In this document: piece after piece, positions 1-11,875 of the stretch
Numbering within the stretch: the stretch's first letter is position 1
Layout: each line of letters begins with the position of its first letter
Origin: Ophiura sarsii
Lineage: Eukaryota > Echinodermata > Ophiuroidea > Amphilepidida > Ophiuridae
Assembly (NCBI GenBank): GCA_035610835.1
Contig: CM069448.1
Span: 5,333,607 to 5,397,606, forward strand
Direction: 5' to 3'
DNA: 64,000 bases
Position numbers and translations under genes: made by a program
Notes under the pieces: model-generated
What the model was told of the DNA's origin: nothing
Seen by the model: only the letters and a program-made list of their open reading frames with translations
Databases searched by the model: none

Positions 1-186
1 TTTAATCGTATAACGTTAACCGATTAAAATGCAATTGAACGACTACCTGTAAACTACTACTTGACAACTTGACAACAGTAAACTGGTGCGTTAATCCTAG
101 TATTCATTCAATCTTAACCTGTTATGAACTCCTTAACTATATGAATCGTTGTTTCTATTTCCACAGCTTTATTGGTCATATCAATG

Positions 187-405
187 TCCATTGTTTGTTA
201 ACGTCGATATCAACGAAAGCACTACCGGAAGTCTCAATCGTGCAATGTCAACATAATCGGTTGCCCCTCGCAACGTGCATTATATGACAATACTTTTAGA
301 TAATGCATGGGTCAACATTAGAAAGTGTAGCGATTATGTTGACCTTGCACGATTGAGACTTCCGGTAGTGCATTCGTAGATATAATCGACGTTAACAACA
401 ATGGA
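187..405. repeat. Palindrome A of tandem unit (copy 1)
   Basis: Left arm 187-259 and right arm 331-405 are near-perfect reverse complements: both include the core actaccggaagtctcaatcg or its complement. The loop is about 71 bases, and its ends (tgcattat / ataatgca) can pair again. Equivalent palindromes occur at 4618-4836 and 9053-9271. No target-site duplication is visible, so it may be a fold-back element or a structured part of a larger repeat. Reverse-strand open frames here are products of the repeat. Confidence 0.85.
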
Positions 406-431
406 TAATGAACAATGGAATGAGCTCTAGA

Positions 432-613
432 AGTGTATGATAAGGATAATTGATGAGCTACTGTGCATTCGTCTTGATAATCGCTCGAGGCCTTGCATGA
501 GTGCACCAGCCCTCGAGCGCCGATAGGCGCGAGAGGGCGGGGTGCACGAATGCAAGGCCGAGAGCGATTACAAGACGAATGCACTGTTTGCGAATCATTA
601 TCTATCATACACT
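432..613. repeat. Palindrome B of tandem unit (copy 1)
   Basis: Outer stems agtgtatgata / tatcatacact and inner stems such as gtgcattcgtcttg / caagacgaatgcac make one long hairpin of about 180 bases with a GC-rich tip near gcgccgataggcgc. Copy 2 has the same structure at 4863-5045. Copy 3 ends at its left edge. The arms differ by small indels. Type of element unknown. Confidence 0.85.
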
Positions 614-1399
614 TCGCGACGCGTACCAGAACCTGCTCTAAAAATGTTAAAATTGAGATTAAAAACATAATTTCCAACGAAAATATTAGTTAAATTTCAC
701 TATGTTAGAAACACCGCTTATGATGCGTAGCATAAGATACTGCTGAATACGCATGGAAGGGTTTCAATTAGTCTGTATCGATTTAGATTGTGAGCTGTCA
801 AAACTGGGATCAATGACCGAGTGGAAAACATATCGACAAACTTGAATTAGAAGTTGGATATGCATGACCACGGATAAAACTGGTATTAAGCATGTTAAGT
901 AGGGCTTACGGATGTAATCCATAAGTATAGGTTTGTGTAAAAAAACAAGTACTCGTGCGCTTTTAGATCGAACTGTAGTAAAGTTAAAAACAACATTATC
1001 GATCAAGTGTGGCACAGTAAAGAGACCTGTTGGGGGAGAATACCATCGCCCAACGTGACAGAGAAGTTTGTGTGCTGACGACGCTGGCTAGTCAGGCTAC
1101 TATACCGTACACAGTTTGAGGAGAAACCATCACATGAATGTTTACAAGAATGCTTCCGAGGCGACGTACCATCCAGAGGAAGATCATTAAAGAAGTTGGG
1201 TGGTTATCGCAGTAACTCCGATCAGTATAAGGTTTAAATACAAGCACCAAACAGAAAGCCAATATGTCCAATGTAATGTAATTCAAGGTGAGCATGAATG
1301 TAATCGTTTGATTGTTCGTTGTTGGATTTTTGTTTTGTTTTTTGGTGTTTGTTAGTATATTAATGTTTGTGTATTGGTTAGTTGATGGGTGCGGGGTGG

Positions 1400-2178
1400 T
1401 TTTTTGTTTGTTTGTTGTTGTTTTTTTTTGGGGGGGGGGGGGGTATTTAGAATGCTAGATTAATATATTGACACAATAATTCACTGTGATAGATTTTATT
1501 ACTATTAGCGTTGTGTTTAGTTAATACTTGAAAAAGGAAAAAGGTAAATTAATTTAGTTGACACGGCTAATAAATGCTATCCTCTTACAAAAACATTTAA
1601 CTTTATGTTCATTTTTCTCTCAAAATTGCAAAGATCAACTTTGTATATCATTAACGAACCGGTGTCATTTTTTATTCAAATTTAACGAAATATGCCACAA
1701 CTGTCATAAGATATGGGGTTTAATAGCACAAATATTTCCATTTCAGGCTCGACAAAACGTTGAAACCGCATCAGCAACACAATCTACAGCATAGTTCCGT
1801 GTCATCGGCATCAGCAAGACCTAAAATTCAGGAACCAAAGTCACATCAATGACCATTACCAACATACAAGAGAATCCAAGAGCAGCTTAGCCACAACCAC
1901 AGAACGTTGTTATTCCACAGCAGCAAGGAGGGCAAGTACCTCTTCAGCAGAAGAACACTTTCCACAGTTTCACCGTTCATATAACTAAAAAGTAATAATA
2001 CTGATAAGGGAGTGTGTTCATAAATACTTTGGTGGGGGGGGGGGGGGGGTTGGAAAATATGAGGGGGGGGGGGGGGGGGGCAACCAAAAAAAAGGTTCTT
2101 AAAGGGAAAAAAGTGCTTGTATAGGGGGGGGGGGTCCAAAAAAAAAGGTTGGTATTTTTGACAAAGCAGCATTTTGAC

Positions 2179-2209
<31 letters not shown>

Positions 2210-2300
2210 CAAAAAAAAAGTTTCTTGAAAGGGGGGGTCAAGAAAAAAACCCACCCTATTTGGGGGGTCCAAAAAAAAAGATGTCCATGGCTCAATTGTT
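1400..2300. repeat. Homopolymer G/A-run cluster in tandem unit
   Basis: A T-rich stretch ending in a G run at about 1430-1443 is followed by several G runs of 9-27 bases between about 2034 and 2270, alternating with A runs. Copy 2 repeats this at about 5860-5875 and 6464-6710, with different run lengths. The proline-rich reverse open frames here are only translations of the G runs. Runs this long could form G-quadruplexes, but they are also where base calling fails most. Confidence 0.8.
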
Positions 2301-3151
2301 TCCAACCGCCCACCAAAGTATTATGAAACACTCCCTAAAGTAGATCCATAATTAAATGCACACGCACACCATTTTAATAAAGAAACTTGATATGACTGTG
2401 TATTAAATATAGCCATATTTAACATTGCTGCATACTACTATAATGTTAGTGTCGGATGGAAATCAGTATAGTCTGTAACTGTTTATGTGTAATGTAAAGG
2501 AATGTAATTTGAATATGCAGGGTGTATAACAAAAACCATGACTCTCTTTCAGCAAGGATTAATTTAATCCTTATTGAAACCACTGAACCATGACCAATTT
2601 GATTTCATTGTCAAGTACAACTTATAAAGTTAAAATCCTGAAAAAGGGGGAAATCCATCAATTACGGAAAATGTGACTAACTAGGCAAGTCAACCTAATT
2701 TGGTAGTATGTTTCAATGGTAATTCACACAATAAAGTAGAGTAACAGTGACAGGGATGATTACATATTTAAATAGGCTAAAAGGGAAATTATTTGCATTC
2801 TTCTCATGCTGGATTTTTTTATCATGCGTATGGTAAAAATTGAAGTTGATTTTACAAATCCCACAAGTATAAATGTCCTTCTCTGTCAATGATTGGTGGT
2901 ATAAACAAACTACTGACATGTTTCCTACCACAACTTTCCTACATGCTGAGGCTTTCTCATGAGACCAATAAGCAAAATTGAACATTGCACAGAAATATTC
3001 ATGCATCAAATTAATGAACTATGTAGCTATTATGCCAGAATTAAGGGGAATACCAAACTAATATTTGCTATTGTTTATAGATAGATGATTTACAATATTA
3101 TTGAATGCAAAGTATTCAAATGTAAACCATGTCATTTTTTGGTTTGTATGT

Positions 3152-3311
3152 TTAACACTTTCCACGCGGCAGGCGTCTGCAGACGACATTCCAAAAGTTC
3201 ACAAAATATTTCAAAAATGTCCAAATTATTGAATTTCATCACCATAATGGAATCACCATGAGAAATGTATTGAAATAAGTACAAACATGCCTAGTATTAG
3301 TTCTGTAATCC
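3152..3311. repeat. Dispersed repeat with TTAACACTTTCC end (also 7587-7746)
   Basis: Begins with TTAACACTTTCCACGCGGC and is followed by a small hairpin, cgtctgcagacg. An inverted relative lies at 30971-31102 and ends in gccgcgtggaaagtgttaa. The shared TTAA edge suggests a piggyBac-type or other TTAA-targeting non-autonomous element. Only one end is defined in each copy, so the class is tentative. Confidence 0.6.
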
Positions 3312-4205
3312 TTGAGATAGACCTTGAAAGTTGGGAAAGGTTTCTGAAAATTTTGTTTTGTACAAGGTAAAACAAATAGCTGCGTGAAAAGTGTTTTTTT
3401 CTTCAGATTTTCTTCAGATTTGCACCGACGGTGAGTTGGCATGGTCCAGTGGTTTTGAAAAAGTTTAAAAAAAAGCGCCATGAAAAAGTCCTGTATCACT
3501 ACATGATTTTGGATCGATAATTATTTGTCTAGCATTGTGCTTGCGGGACTGCTCCTATACCATTTGCTTTGATGGTTTATAAAATACCTGTTTGTTTCAA
3601 AATTAAGAATTTTAAGATGACGATAATTTAGGCACAGTTTGTGAATTAATATAAAGATATGTCTTTCTCATGGCATAAGGCCAAATAAAAAAAACCCTAG
3701 TTTCTCGTCATATCTTTTGAAAATAAGGAGGATGGGGGCACTTTTGTAACAAAAAACACACACAAAAATGCAAAATCACCATGGTATTGCCTGATTGGTT
3801 GTGTAACTTGAGGAGGACAAGGCCTTTGTAAAATCTTTTTATTTCATAGTTTTGGGGGATTGGTTAACACAAAACCTGCTTTAAAATGCTCATTGGATTT
3901 AAACGTAAATCTATTGCCAAGATGTCAGCTGTTTAAATATTTTTGAAAAAATGTATGGTAGAAATAACGAAAATAAAGATAGGCCTACATTACATAATTC
4001 CTGAAAAGGGATGCGCAGGGACGATAAACTACTATGTTTTTCACTTGGCCTAACTAATGTATTTAAATAACATGGTTCGAGTTTGATGTACTATGTTTAA
4101 ATCGTGTGAAATACAATTATACAGAACACAAAACATCGTATCATTGTCATTTATACGATTTTGTAAAAGGGATTGATAATCTGTCATTCCATTGAGGTGT
4201 TAGAT

Positions 4206-4402
4206 CAGTGGTTCCCAACCTATGGGTCGCGACCCCAACTGGGGTCGCGACGCACTTTTTTGGGGGTCGCGGACTAGCCTAAATTTAATAAAATTCTATG
4301 TTGTATCATAGTAAACACACAAGACTTTGTTCTGTAAGGGGTCACGCTCTGATGCTGGTTTATGGAATGGGGTCACCACCAGAAAAAGGTTGGGAACCAC
4401 TG
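4206..4402. mobile_element. hAT-type MITE, copy 1
   Basis: 197 bp with inverted termini CAGTGGTTCCCAACC / GGTTGGGAACCACTG, flanked on both sides by the 8 bp duplication tgttagat (4198-4205 and 4403-4410). Terminal CAGTG and an 8 bp duplication are hallmarks of the hAT superfamily (Charlie-like termini). An inner palindrome ggggtcgcgac / gtcgcgacccc lies near the left end. There is no coding capacity, so it depends on a transposase elsewhere. Confidence 0.9.
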
Positions 4403-4432
4403 TGTTAGATGCTATGATCATTCATAGCGCAA

Positions 4433-7400
4433 TTTAATCGTATAAGTTAACCGATTAAAATGCAATTGAACGACTACCTGTAAACTACTACTTGACAACT
4501 TGACAACAGTAAACTGGTGCGTTAATCCTTAGTATTCATCAATCTTAACCTGTTATGAACTCCTTAACTATATGAATCGTTGTTTCTATTTCCACAGCTT
4601 TATTGGTCATATCAATGTCCATTGTTTGTTAACGTCGATATCTACGAAAGCACTACCGGAAGTCTCAATCGTGCAATGTCAACATAATCGGTTGCCCCTC
4701 GCAACGTGCATTATATGACAATACTTTTAGATAATGCATGGGTCAACATTAGAAAGTGTAGCGATTATGTTGACCTTGCACGATTGAGACTTCCGGTAGT
4801 GCATTCGTAGATATAATCGACGTTAACAACAATGGATAATGAACAATGGAATGAGCTCTAGAAGTGTATGATAAGGATAATTGATGAGCTACTGTGCATT
4901 CGTCTTGATAATCGCTCGAGGCCTTGCATGAGTGCACCAGCCCTCGAGCGCCGATAGGCGCGAGAGGGCGGGTGCACGAATGCAAGGCCGAGAGCGATTA
5001 CCAAGACGAATGCACTGTTTGCGAATCAATTATCTATCATACACTTCGCGACGCGTACCAGAACCTGCTCTAAAATGTTAAAATTGAGATTAAAAAACAT
5101 AATTTCCAACGAAAATATTAGTTAAATTTCACTATGTTAGAAACACCGCTTATGATGCGTAGCATAAGATACTGCTGAATACGCATGGAAGGGTTTCAAT
5201 TAGTCTGTATACGATTTAGATTGTGAGCTGTCAAAACTGGGATCAATGACCGAGTGGAAAACATATCGACAAACTTGAATTAGAAGTTGGATATGCATGA
5301 CCACGGATAAAACTGGTATTAAGCATGTTAAGTAGGGCTTACGGATGTAATCCATTAAGTATAGGTTTGTGTAAAAAAACAAGTACTCGTGCGCTTTTAG
5401 ATCGAACTGTAGTAAAGTTAAAAACAACATTATCGATCAAGTGTGGCACAGTAAAGAGACCTGTTGGGGGAGAATACCATCGCCAACGTGACAGAGAAGT
5501 TGTGTGCTGACGACGCTGGCTAGTCAGGCTACTATACCGTACACAGTTTGAGGAGAAACCATCACATGAATGTTTACAAGAATGCTTCCGAGGCGACGTA
5601 CCATCCAGAGAAGATCATTAAAGAAGTTGGTGGTTATCGCAGTAACTCCGATCAGTATAAGGTTTAAATACAAGCACCAAACAGAAAGCCAATATGTCCA
5701 ATGTAATGTAATTCAAGGTGAGCATGAATGTAATCGTTTGATTGTTCGTTTGTTGGATTTTTGTTTTTGTTTTTTGGTGTTTGTTAGTATATTAATGTTT
5801 GTGTATTGGTTAGTTGATGGGTGCGGGGTGGTTTTTTGTTTGTTTGTTGTTGTTTTTTTTTTTGGGGGGGGGGGGGTATTTAGAATGCTAGATTAATATA
5901 TTGACACAATAATTTCACTGTGATAGATTTATTACTATTAGCGTTGTGTTTAGTTAATACTTGAAAAAGGAAAAAGGTAAATTAATTTAGTTGACACGGC
6001 TAATAAATGCTACCTCTTACAAAAACATTTAACTTTATGTTCATTTTTCTCTCAAAATTGCAAAGATCAACTTTGTATATCATTAACGAACCGGTGTCAT
6101 TTTTTATTCAAATTTAACGAAATATGCCACAACTGTCATAAGATATGGGGTTTAATAGCACAAATATTTCCATTTCAGGCTCGACAAAACGTTTGAAAAC
6201 CGCATCAGCAACACAATCTACAGCATAGTTCCGTGTCATCGGCATCAGCAAGACCTAAAATTCAGGAACCAAAGTCACATCAATGACCATTACCAACATA
6301 CAAGAGAATCCAAGAGCAGCTTAGCCACAACCACAGAACGTTGTTATTCCACAGCAGCAAGGAGGGCAAGTACCTCTTCAGCAGAAGAACACTTTCCACA
6401 GTTTCACCGTTCATATAACTAAAAAGTAATAATACTGATAAGGGAGTGTTCATAAATACTTTGGTGGGGGGGGGGGGGGGGGGGGGGGGGTTGGAAAATA
6501 TGAGGGGGGGGGGGGGCAACCAAAAAAAAGGTTCTTAAAAGGGAAAAAAGTGCTTGTATAGGGGGGGGGGTCCAAAAAAAAAGGTTGGTATTTTTGACAA
6601 AGCAGCATTTTGACGGGGGGGGGGGGGGGGGGGGGGGTTAACAAAAAAAAAGTTTCTTGAAAGGGGGGGTCAAGAAAAAAACCCACCCTATTTGGGGGGT
6701 CCAAAAAAAAAAGATGTCCATGGCTCAATTGTTTCCAACCGCCCCACCAAAGTATTTATGAACACTCCCTAAAGTAGATCCATAATTAAATGCACACGCA
6801 CACCATTTTAATAAAGAAACTTGATTATGACTGTGTATTAAATATAGCCATATTTAACATTGCTGCATACTACTATAATGTTAGTGTCGGATGGAAATCA
6901 GTATAGTCTGTAACTGTTTATGTGTAATGTAAAGGAATGTAATTTGAATATGCAGGGTGTATAACAAAAACCATGACTCTCTTTCAGCAAGGATTAATTT
7001 AATCCTTATTGAAACCACTGAACCATGACCAATTTGATTTCATTGTCAAGTACAACTTATAAAGTTAAAATCCTGAAAAAGGGGGAAATCCATCAATTAC
7101 GGAAAATGTGACTAACTAGGCAAGTCAACCTAATTTGGTAGTATGTTTCAATGGTAATTCACACAATAAAGTAGAGTAACAGTGACAGGGATGATTACAT
7201 ATTTAAATAGGCTAAAAGGGAAATTATTTGCATTCTTCTCATGCTGGATTTTTTTATCATGCGTATGGTAAAAATTGAAGTTGATTTTACAAATCCCACA
7301 AGTATAAATGTCCTTCTCTGTCAATGATTGGTGGTATAAACAAACTACTGACATGTTTCCTACCACAACTTTCCTACATGCTGAGGCTTTCTCATGAGAC

Positions 7401-8867
7401 CAATAAGCAAAATTGAACATTGCACAGAAATATTCATGCATCAAATTAATGAACTATGTAGCTATTATGCCAGAATTAAGGGGAATACCAAACTAATATT
7501 TGCTATTGTTTATAGATAGATGATTTACAATATTATTGAATGCAAAGTATTCAAATGTAAACCATGTCATTTTTTGGTTTGTATGTTTAACACTTTCCAC
7601 GCGGCAGGCGTCTGCAGACGACATTCCAAAAGTTCACAAAATATTTCAAAAATGTCCAAATTATTGAATTTCATCACCATAATGGAATCACCATGAGAAA
7701 TGTATTGAAATAAGTACAAACATGCCTAGTATTAGTTCTGTAATCCTTGAGATAGACCTTGAAAGTTGGGAAAGGTTTCTGAAAATTTTGTTTTGTACAA
7801 GGTAAAACAAATAGCTGCGTGAAAAGTGTTTTTTTCTTCAGATTTTCTTCAGATTTGCACCGACGGTGAGTTGGCATGGTCCAGTGGTTTTGAAAAAGTT
7901 TAAAAAAAAGCGCCATGAAAAAGTCCTGTATCACTACATGATTTTGGATCGATAATTATTTGTCTAGCATTGTGCTTGCGGGACTGCTCCTATACCATTT
8001 GCTTTGATGGTTTATAAAATACCTGTTTGTTTCAAAATTAAGAATTTTAAGATGACGATAATTTAGGCACAGTTTGTGAATTAATATAAAGATATGTCTT
8101 TCTCATGGCATAAGGCCAAATAAAAAAAACCCTAGTTTCTCGTCATATCTTTTGAAAATAAGGAGGATGGGGGCACTTTTGTAACAAAAAACACACACAA
8201 AAATGCAAAATCACCATGGTATTGCCTGATTGGTTGTGTAACTTGAGGAGGACAAGGCCTTTGTAAAATCTTTTTATTTCATAGTTTTGGGGGATTGGTT
8301 AACACAAAACCTGCTTTAAAATGCTCATTGGATTTAAACGTAAATCTATTGCCAAGATGTCAGCTGTTTAAATATTTTTGAAAAAATGTATGGTAGAAAT
8401 AACGAAAATAAAGATAGGCCTACATTACATAATTCCTGAAAAGGGATGCGCAGGGACGATAAACTACTATGTTTTTCACTTGGCCTAACTAATGTATTTA
8501 AATAACATGGTTCGAGTTTGATGTACTATGTTTAAATCGTGTGAAATACAATTATACAGAACACAAAACATCGTATCATTGTCATTTATACGATTTTGTA
8601 AAAGGGATTGATAATCTGTCATTCCATTGAGGTGTTAGATCAGTGGTTCCCAACCTATGGGTCGCGACCCCAACTGGGGTCGCGACGCACTTTTTTGGGG
8701 GTCGCGGACTAGCCTAAATTTAATAAAATTCTATGTTGTATCATAGTAAACACACAAGACTTTGTTCTGTAAGGGGTCACGCTCTGATGCTGGTTTATGG
8801 AATGGGGTCACCACCAGAAAAAGGTTGGGAACCACTGTGTTAGATGCTATGATCATTCATAGCGCAA
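4433..8867. repeat. 4.43 kb tandem unit, copy 2
   Basis: Second full copy, 4435 bases long, joined directly to copy 1 without a spacer. It carries the same palindromes, G-run cluster and hAT-type element in the same order. The small open frames inside it (98 and 86 codons, reverse strand, at 7148-7444 and 7674-7934) are identical to those of copy 1. They have no recognisable motif, so I do not call them genes. Confidence 0.95.
8641..8837. mobile_element. hAT-type MITE, copy 2
   Basis: The same 197 bp element in the second tandem unit, with the same 8 bp duplication tgttagat at 8633-8640 and 8838-8845. Because element and target duplication are shared, insertion happened before the 4.43 kb unit was duplicated (or was assembled twice). 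Confidence 0.9.
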
Positions 8868-9304
8868 TTTAATCGTATAAGTTAACCGATTAAAATGCAA
8901 TTGAACGACTACCTGTAAACTACTACTTGACAACTTGACAACAGTAAACTGGTGCGTTAATCCTTAGTATTCATCAATCTTAACCTGTTATGAACTCCTT
9001 AACTATATGAATCGTTGTTTCTATTTCCACAGCTTTATTGGTCATATCAATGTCCATTGTTTGTTAACGTCGATATCTACGAAAGCACTACCGGAAGTCT
9101 CAATCGTGCAATGTCAACATAATCGGTTGCCCCTCGCAACGTGCATTATATGACAATACTTTTAGATAATGCATGGGTCAACATTAGAAAGTGTAGCGAT
9201 TATGTTGACCTTGCACGATTGAGACTTCCGGTAGTGCATTCGTAGATATAATCGACGTTAACAACAATGGATAATGAACAATGGAATGAGCTCTAGAAGT
9301 GTAT
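8868..9304. repeat. 4.43 kb tandem unit, truncated copy 3
   Basis: The first 437 bases of the unit appear a third time and match copy 2 base for base as far as I can read. Similarity stops abruptly after the sequence gaagtgtat, at the outer edge of the second palindrome of the unit (its left arm begins near 9298). The breakpoint therefore coincides with a hairpin boundary. Confidence 0.93.
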
Positions 9305-9723
9305 TGATAAATAATTACGCGTGCAATATTGTAATCTGGTTTTGTATTGATCCCAATGGAGCATAGTAGTAAGCCTGACTTTGATTGATTACGCATTAAG
9401 ATGTTAAAATGATATATTCATGATATTTTACCAGGGAATCTAATAATGGGAGAGGAAATTCGAATCCCCAACCAAGAGCTGTCCTAGACTATTCTTTTCT
9501 CATGTCTGAAGGCTGACAGCAAAATTGTTAACTTTATTTGTTGGGAGTGGCTGTTTTTAATAATAATTCAACCAGCATGCTTATATAGGCTTTTTAAGCC
9601 TGGTCCGAGCAATTTGCTTGAGTCTGGTCCCTTCAGGACCCAAGCGTGTCTCTGTACGGACCGACCGTGTAAACAAACAAACAAACAAACAAACAAATAT
9701 ATGGGCATATACACGGGTCGTGG
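9305..9723. other. Unassigned single-copy stretch with (CAAA)n
   Basis: No gene is recognised. It contains a short CAAA microsatellite at about 9670-9697 and otherwise AT-rich sequence. It joins the broken third tandem unit to the next element. Confidence 0.6.
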
Positions 9724-9732
9724 CTCTTTTAG

Positions 9733-10574
9733 GGGTGTTTCCGTAACCTGACATACTTTATCTGACACACTGACACAGTTTTATCTGACACAGTTTTTTT
9801 AGGCGTTTGATGAACTCCTGAAATAAACTTACCCCTGATATGGCTATTCCATCAAATAAACTTACCCCCTCTGAAATAAAAAGGCTGTTCCATCAAATAA
9901 ATTCAACCCTCTTTTATTTCAGAGGGAGTAAGTTTATTTGATGTAACAGCCTTTTATTTCAGAGGGAGTAAGTGTAGAACAGCTTTTATTTCAGAGGGAG
10001 TATTTGATGGAGCAGCCTTTTTATTCCATCAAATAAACTTACCCCCTCTGAAATAAAAGGCTATTCCATCAAATAAACCTACCCCCTAAAATGGTTATTT
10101 CATCAAATAAACTTCAGAGGGAGTAAGTTTTATTTGATGGAATAGAAATTTCAGAGGGAGTAAGTTTATTTGATAGAATAGCCATTTCAGAGGGAGTAAG
10201 TTTATTTGATGGAATAGTCATTTCAGAGGGGGAAATTTGTTTGATTGAACAGCCTTCTATTTCAGAGGGGGTAAGTTTATTTGATGGAATAAAAAAGGCT
10301 GTTCCATCAAATACACTTACTCCCTCTCAAATAAAAGGCTGTTCTACACTTACTCCCTCTGAAATAAAGGAGGGGGTAAGTTTATTAGATGGAATAGCCA
10401 TTTCAGGGGTAGGTATATTATGGAACAGCCTTTTATTTCAGAGGGGGTAAGTTTATTTGATGGAATAGCCATTTCAGGGGGGTAAATTTATTTCATGAGT
10501 TCATCAAACGCCTAAAAAAAACTGTGTCAGATAAAACTGTGTCAGATAAAGTATGTCAGGTTACGGAAACACCC
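9733..10574. mobile_element. TIR element with 9 bp target duplication and internal bidirectional minisatellite
   Basis: 842 bp. The ends are GGGTGTTTCCGTAACCTGAC and its complement, with near-identical arms running on for about 90 bases (including aggcgtttgatgaactc). The flanks are the perfect 9 bp repeat ctcttttag (9724-9732 and 10575-10583). Between the arms lie a dozen or more units built from ccatcaaataaacttac and cctctgaaataaaaggctg, in both orientations, so the whole element can fold repeatedly. A 9 bp duplication suggests Mutator-like; 8-9 bp with GG termini also fits Merlin. No transposase. The 69-codon forward frame at 10241 is a translation of the repeat. Confidence 0.88.
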
Positions 10575-10583
10575 CTCTTTTAG

Positions 10584-11095
10584 CAATCGGAAATGCGATG
10601 TTCTTGGCAACGCCAATAATTTACAGCTCCCGCTCGCGCCGCAAGCTCATGAGAAGCCCGATGTGACTCCTCAACATAGCAAGGAGTGGCGCACTGGAAG
10701 CTTTAGTCTCTGCAACGAAAAGCGTCAGTGGCTTTACTATATAAGTTTTTCATATTGGGGGAGGGGGCAAGAAATGAAATTGAAACGACAATATTTTGCC
10801 GACGCGTAGCGCGTGAACATGTTCGACTTTACATTTATTTTTGCTATAATTGAGGTACATTTCTGTTTTAAACAAGCTTCTACCAACAAATATTTCATTT
10901 TTGGGACACATGCCGCGTAGCGCGCGGCATTCTTCCGTCCGTGTACTTTTGGCCATCATAATTCCATGATTCCTCTTGTCAAATGAACCGACAGTGCCAA
11001 TCTCAACCGTCAGACAGTCGATATTGGACGATCGCCCCCCCCCCCCTCGCCACCCCCCTCTGGTTACTCCAATGACAAGCGTGTAGTGACACGGC
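10584..11095. other. Unassigned stretch
   Basis: No gene is recognised. There is a C run at about 11034-11046. The reverse open frame of 139 codons covering 10750-11169 crosses into the next repeat and shows no known motif, so I leave it as chance. Confidence 0.5.
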
Positions 11096-11875
11096 CCTGT
11101 TATTGTTTGCTTGTAGTTTCTACCACTTTGATAAACCCGATGAGGACATAAAGTCCCAACGTCGTTCACTACACACGACTATTATTGTATTCTCTACAGC
11201 TAATCTACTATCTGTCGGCTAGTTTTATATACAATATTGAAAACAAGATACTAACTGTGGGTTGATATGAACAATCCAACCAAATATATTTAGCTACTCT
11301 CCTTTTTTTAAAATTCAATCTTTTATTCATATAATGACTCGCACGAGATAAAAGATAAACACAGTTATGTACCTAAATGGTCCTGTAAAGCATGTAGCCA
11401 GCTGGGCTAGTGATACGGCCACGCCCCGAAAAGTGACAATAGGCAGCTCTTGGTAGATTTTGTTCCTAAGTTTGTTGTGTAGGTTATCTTGATGTTGTTC
11501 TCTATGTTTGGGCATATTGTCTGAGTTGCAGTGAACCAATTGATTGGCCTTTCAGAGCTCTTTATAGAGAGTTACCAGTTTGATTTCTAATCACTCAGTT
11601 CATTAATCTTATTAATGTCTGTTGAGCTATTCTTCATATTCTTCATATTCATATAAGAAAAATGTTGGAAATTCGGAAATGGTTGTGTTTTTTGCAAATA
11701 CTATATACATGTAGATGCTTCAATGGAAAGGAGAACACGATTACCAACACGCACCTTAGCCTGCATCCGATATATCTATTCCACCGAGGTCTTCCGTCTC
11801 TAATGCATCCTAACATTAGGTCCATTAGGAAACGTATACACACGCAAAACTGTTCCACGACCCCGACCAACCCAT
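11096..11875. repeat. Dispersed repeat family R1, interrupted copy
   Basis: Matches 24480-24953 in inverted orientation over its whole length except for 11380-11659. The shared parts include a 3' block with the core ggtgcgtgttggtaatc or its complement and a 5' block with cccgatgaggacat. Open frames of 60-120 codons on both strands are shared by the copies but show no known domain. The class of the repeat is unknown, and its ends lack clear terminal repeats. Confidence 0.85.
11380..11659. mobile_element. 280 bp insertion in R1, target duplication aaatg
   Basis: Absent from the inverted R1 copy, where aaatg is followed directly by ttggaa. Here aaatg stands at 11375-11379 and again at 11660-11664, as expected for a 5 bp target duplication. 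The insert has no clear inverted termini. One end is AT-rich with cttcatatt repeats, which could be a SINE-like tail. Unclassified. Confidence 0.65.

Larger units (their letters stand above)
1..4432. repeat. 4.43 kb tandem unit, copy 1
   Basis: The first full copy of a long direct repeat; the next copy starts at 4433 with the same bases. No gene is recognisable. The unit holds two large palindromes near its start, a T/G-rich stretch, a G-run cluster at about 2030-2280, a TTAACACTTTCC-ended fragment at 3152 and a hAT-type element at its end. Compared with copy 2, the first 2.4 kb differs by many single-base insertions and deletions, mostly in short homopolymers, whereas about 2.4-4.4 kb is almost identical. 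That pattern is typical of unpolished long-read sequence rather than natural divergence. The left limit of the array lies outside the window. Confidence 0.95.

Noticed and set aside
1846..2343. Proline- or glycine-rich open frames on both strands (also 6280-6728, 29675-30113, 36685-37107)
   Set aside because: They are translations of G and C runs, overlap each other on opposite strands and change frame with run length between tandem copies.
9733..10574. CRISPR-like array
   Set aside because: Units vary in orientation and length, have no unique spacers and lie inside a TIR element in a eukaryotic context.
10750..11169. 139-codon reverse open frame
   Set aside because: It crosses a repeat boundary, contains a glycine run from a homopolymer and has no known motif; the paralogous repeat does not preserve it.
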